A stretch of DNA of 64,000 nucleotides from G963662605 sp963667005 (GTDB lineage: Bacteria > Bacteroidota > Ignavibacteria > Ignavibacteriales > Ignavibacteriaceae): positions 434,001 through 498,000 of the forward strand of contig OY762937.1 in NCBI GenBank assembly GCA_963667005.1, given 5' to 3'. Below the pieces are notes generated by a model, which saw only the letters and a list, made by a program, of their open reading frames with translations, ran no database searches and was not told the origin of the DNA. Below are positions 63,375-64,000 of this stretch, piece after piece. A program made the position numbers and the translations under genes. Position 1 is the first letter of the stretch. Every line of letters begins with the position of its first letter.

Positions 63375-64000
63375 TTGAGAAAAAGCGAAATAGACGACTC
63401 GTTACGGGTCGAAGAAAAAGATTTTGAACAGACATTGCGCCCGGCGCGTTTTGCGGATTTTATCGGACAGACAAAAATAACCGATAACCTACGTGTTTTC
63501 ATTTCGGCCGCAAAAAAACGCGGAGAAGCACTTGATCACGTATTGTTGACAGGTCCTCCCGGTTTGGGTAAAACGACACTGGCTCATATCATAGCAAACG
63601 AAATGCAGGTGGGATTTAAAGCAACATCAGGTCCGGTTCTTGAAAAACCTGGGGACTTAGCAGGAATCCTTACCAACCTCGAAGAAAACTCCGTTTTATT
63701 TATTGATGAAATTCACCGTCTGAGTCCGGTTGTTGAAGAATTTTTATATTCGGCAATGGAAGACTACCGCATTGATATTATGATAGACAGCGGTCCCAGC
63801 GCACGCACAGTACAGATAAGTCTGCCGAAGTATACGCTTATCGGCGCAACAACGCGTGCAGGCATGCTGACCTCACCTTTACGCGACCGGTTCGGTATTA
63901 AATTCCGTTTGGACTATTACGACAGCTCTCTTATCAGCAATATAATTTTACGTTCGTCAAAAATTCTGGATGTAGTAACTGAAACCGATGCCGCTTTAGA
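63375..64000 (+). CDS. ruvB: Holliday junction branch-migration helicase RuvB (3' end missing)
   Basis: The frame runs off the window end. No ATG precedes it in phase; a TTG at 63375, seven bases after the previous stop, gives 'LRKSEIDDSLRVEEKDFEQ' and then the typical 'LRPARFADFIGQTKI'. The AAA+ core is complete to this point: Walker A 'GPPGLGKTT', Walker B 'LFIDEIHRL', 'EEFLYSAMEDYRIDIMID' and sensor I 'GATTRAG'. With RuvA it drives branch migration of recombination intermediates. The remaining lid and DNA-binding winged helix lie outside. Confidence 0.95.
   Translation, partial: MRKSEIDDSLRVEEKDFEQTLRPARFADFIGQTKITDNLRVFISAAKKRGEALDHVLLTGPPGLGKTTLAHIIANEMQVGFKATSGPVLEKPGDLAGILTNLEENSVLFIDEIHRLSPVVEEFLYSAMEDYRIDIMIDSGPSARTVQISLPKYTLIGATTRAGMLTSPLRDRFGIKFRLDYYDSSLISNIILRSSKILDVVTETDAAL

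Noticed and set aside
1..64000. tRNA, rRNA and transposase genes
   Set aside because: Both strands were read for T-loop-like GGTTCGA segments, rRNA-like stretches and transposase-like proteins; none convincing was found.

Overview
The window looks like chromosome of a Gram-negative member of the Bacteroidota/Ignavibacteriota (FCB) group. Four predicted secreted proteins end in sorting-type C-termini. Two of these are long, and the classic form reads 'QNYPNPFNPST...SGVYFY...KKMxLxK', the type A signal of the type IX secretion system. Lamin-tail domains, a PorV/PorQ-like protein, a CarboxypepD_reg/OMP_b-brl_3 receptor, LptF/LptG permeases and a GIN-domain lipoprotein point the same way. Shine-Dalgarno sequences are visible before many genes and fix several starts. 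No rRNA, tRNA, CRISPR array or insertion sequence with a transposase was seen.

Layout. 1-2478 is the 3' part of a lamin-tail surface protein. 3046-9237 (minus) is a complete tripartite RND efflux operon with its TetR regulator and two matching operator palindromes. 9611-12242 (plus) holds a HAD phosphatase and an unusual aromatic/histidine ammonia-lyase-like enzyme. 12520-15315 is a TonB-receptor-like barrel. 15328-16397 is a HEPN/nucleotidyltransferase toxin-antitoxin-like pair behind a striking 10-bp-phased repeat. 16448-16669 is a MITE-like palindromic element. 16825-22218 has a frameshifted aldo/keto reductase, a CocE-type hydrolase and the LPS-export permeases. 22230-24111 (minus) has two tandem paralogous barrels and an RRM RNA-binding protein. 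24503-25795 is a DMT-like transporter with an unusual soluble insertion.

25903-32355 (minus) has a DUF58 protein, a TPR lipoprotein and the most unusual part of the window. This is a three-gene cassette of membrane-anchored, pseudopilin-like proteins present twice in tandem (A-B-C, then D-E-F), with one member split by an in-frame amber codon. Directly upstream, 32534-42336 (minus) is an apparent operon of a 2375-residue secreted protein with about sixteen carboxypeptidase-regulatory-like repeats, a PorV/PorQ-like barrel and a FadL-like barrel. 42757-44886 (minus) is a nonaheme cytochrome with a T9SS signal.

45275-50561 (plus) contains a hybrid histidine kinase whose receiver domain has lost its aspartate, a NusG paralogue of the UpxY type, a TPR protein, a sirtuin and RadA. 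51270-57297 has two large T9SS cargo proteins. 57396-61680 (minus) has a Kef-type antiporter, a GIN lipoprotein with a membrane partner, and MazG. 61767-64000 (plus) has a RidA protein, a DUF1624-type membrane acetyltransferase and the 5' part of ruvB.

Intergenic spaces carry several families of short palindromes, some in inverted pairs and one approximately 100-bp family seen twice, which suggests a genome rich in REP/BIME-like elements. All family calls come from reading motifs; no database search was possible.
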